From an uncultured Collinsella sp. (GTDB lineage Bacteria > Actinomycetota > Coriobacteriia > Coriobacteriales > Coriobacteriaceae), in assembly GCA_902494855.1 (NCBI GenBank), contig CABUVC010000101.1:1-6008 (forward strand): a stretch of DNA of 6,008 nt. The letters run 5' to 3'. Below, in pieces: positions 5,504 to 6,008 of this stretch (positions are counted from its first letter, which is position 1; every line of letters begins with the position of its first letter). Below the pieces are notes generated by a model. That model ran no database searches and was not told where the DNA came from. It worked only from the letters and a program-made list of their open reading frames with translations. Both the position numbers and the translations under genes were made by a program.

Positions 5504-5703
5504 GCTGCTTACCTGCTTAAGGTAATTGACGGCATAAGTCCGCTATCGAAAATATTGCTCAAAATATCGTTCAAGAAGTCGCGGAGCGATTTTTGATGGG
5601 TCGTGCGTCAAGCGATGTGGCAAGTTCTTGGTTAGAGATTGGTCAGTTTTGGGGCAACCTTGCCAAAAGCTTGACGAATGCAAATTTAGACGTCAGCGAA
5701 TGA
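5504..5703 (+). pseudogene. Possible decayed or very small protein-coding sequence in AT-rich gap
   Basis: Two overlapping open stretches in different frames read like parts of one helical protein, but I do not recognise a family. The first (5504-5593) includes AAYLLKVIDGIS and is preceded by in-frame stops at 5444 and 5501. The second (5530-5703) reads ENIAQNIVQEVAERF, then SSWLEIGQFWGNLAKS, and ends at TGA 5701-5703. A single frameshift near 5534-5548 would join them. The second alone could start at TTG 5593 or ATG 5596 (GGAG at 5583-5586), giving a 35-36-residue peptide. A further frame, ATG 5700 to TAA 5750 (MNTLSELGAKFWADSR), overlaps the previous stop as ATGA. Codon use (AAT, ATT, TTA, AGT) and about 44% G+C over 5461-5700 differ from the neighbouring genes, suggesting acquired or relaxed DNA. 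It may also be non-coding. Confidence 0.25.
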
Positions 5704-5767
5704 ACACTTTGAGCGAGCTCGGTGCAAAATTCTGGGCTGATTCTCGATAATCGCCTTCAATCGCCCC

Positions 5768-5794
5768 TTGCCAAGCGCTGGCCTCGCTTACAAT
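5768..5794 (+). promoter_or_regulatory. prmC: Candidate sigma-70-type promoter for prmC
   Basis: TTGCCA (5768-5773) and TACAAT (5789-5794) each match the -35 and -10 consensus at five of six positions, with a somewhat short 15-bp spacer. Transcription would begin near 5801, giving a leader of about 42 nt. That leader contains a small hairpin, GCGCC-GTCC-GGCGC (5811-5824), ahead of the prmC ribosome-binding site. A private promoter is expected because a strong terminator separates prmC from prfA. Confidence 0.5.
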
Positions 5795-5842
5795 CTGCTC
5801 CGACATTCGCGCGCCGTCCGGCGCTTAAGAGGGGAGGGCCCC

Positions 5843-6008
5843 ATGGCAAACGAGATTTGGACCATCAAGCGTTGTCTCGAGTGGACCAAGGAGTACCTGG
5901 CCGAGCGCGGCGAGGAGCACCCCCGTCTTTCTGCCGAGTGGCTGCTGTGCGCCGCCACGGGCCTGGCGCGCATTGACCTATATATGCGTATGGACGAGAC
6001 GCTTAACG
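5843..6008 (+). CDS. prmC: Release factor glutamine methyltransferase, N-terminal part (3' end beyond window)
   Basis: Only the first 55 residues are visible. PrmC (HemK) uses S-adenosylmethionine to methylate the Gln of the GGQ motif in RF1 and RF2, which speeds peptide release. The visible part is the N-terminal helical substrate-binding domain: WTIKRCLEWTKEYLAERG, then HPRLSAEWLLCAATG and ARIDLYMRMDETL, matching the family pattern of a Leu-rich helix, PRLdAEwLL, a short linker and R-x-x-LY. The catalytic NPPY motif would lie outside the window. Start choice: GGGGAGGG (5831-5838, core GGAGG 5833-5837) sits five bases before the ATG. The prfA neighbour supports the call, though the usual close spacing is lost: 589 nt and a terminator lie between. 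The DNA returns to high G+C at this gene. Confidence 0.88.
   Translation, partial: MANEIWTIKRCLEWTKEYLAERGEEHPRLSAEWLLCAATGLARIDLYMRMDETLN

Noticed and set aside
5722..5976. 84-codon + strand frame overlapping the prmC start
   Set aside because: It is in another frame from prmC, lacks a ribosome-binding site, and its translation is arginine/proline-rich without domain features; the prmC frame matches the HemK N-terminus clearly.
1..6008. tRNA, rRNA, CRISPR array, insertion sequence or phage genes
   Set aside because: No cloverleaf-like sequence, regularly spaced repeats, transposase or integrase frames, or phage structural genes were seen on either strand.

Overview
The window looks like a piece of chromosome from a gut member of the Actinomycetota, most likely the class Coriobacteriia (Collinsella-like). 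The clues are high G+C coding DNA (about 60% or more), strong Shine-Dalgarno sites, and gene families and protein style that fit that class. This placement rests on recognition, not on a search. All supported genes lie on the + strand.

Layout. (1) Positions 2-2468 hold a polar amino-acid ABC importer of the HisJ/GlnH, HisM/GlnP, HisP/GlnQ type: the C-terminal part of a solute-binding protein, a permease with an unusually long membrane-embedded N-terminus, and a complete ATPase. Spacing is tight (9 and 22 nt), as in one operon. (2) A small GC-rich stem-loop (2492-2516) precedes an M20 metallopeptidase of the carboxypeptidase S/PM20D1 type (2541-3956). Its job is probably to release amino acids from peptides or N-acyl amino acids in the cytoplasm. 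A perfect 16-bp stem-loop begins on the last base of its stop codon. (3) A 229-nt gap with a possible 8-codon leader ORF ending in UAG leads into prfA, encoding peptide chain release factor 1 (4186-5253). (4) A 589-nt gap follows, dropping to about 44% G+C in its middle. It holds a stem-loop abutting the prfA stop, a roughly 100-nt near-perfect hairpin with an intrinsic terminator at its core, a short direct repeat, scraps of open reading frame that may be a decayed gene, and a good promoter candidate. (5) The first 55 codons of prmC (release-factor glutamine methyltransferase) run off the right end.

How the genes work together. The importer and the peptidase form an amino-acid/peptide acquisition unit. 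prfA and prmC are functional partners: PrmC methylates the glutamine of the RF1 GGQ motif. Here the usual close prfA-prmC coupling is interrupted by a terminator region.

Most worth a second look: RF1 has Gln at the codon-recognition position that is normally His (RIQTS instead of RIHTS). Four of the five complete stop codons in the window are UAG, the codon only RF1 reads. The putative leader ORF before prfA also ends in UAG, and reading through it would end at a UAA lying on the prfA ribosome-binding site. No previously undescribed multi-gene system is demonstrable here; these are candidate observations.
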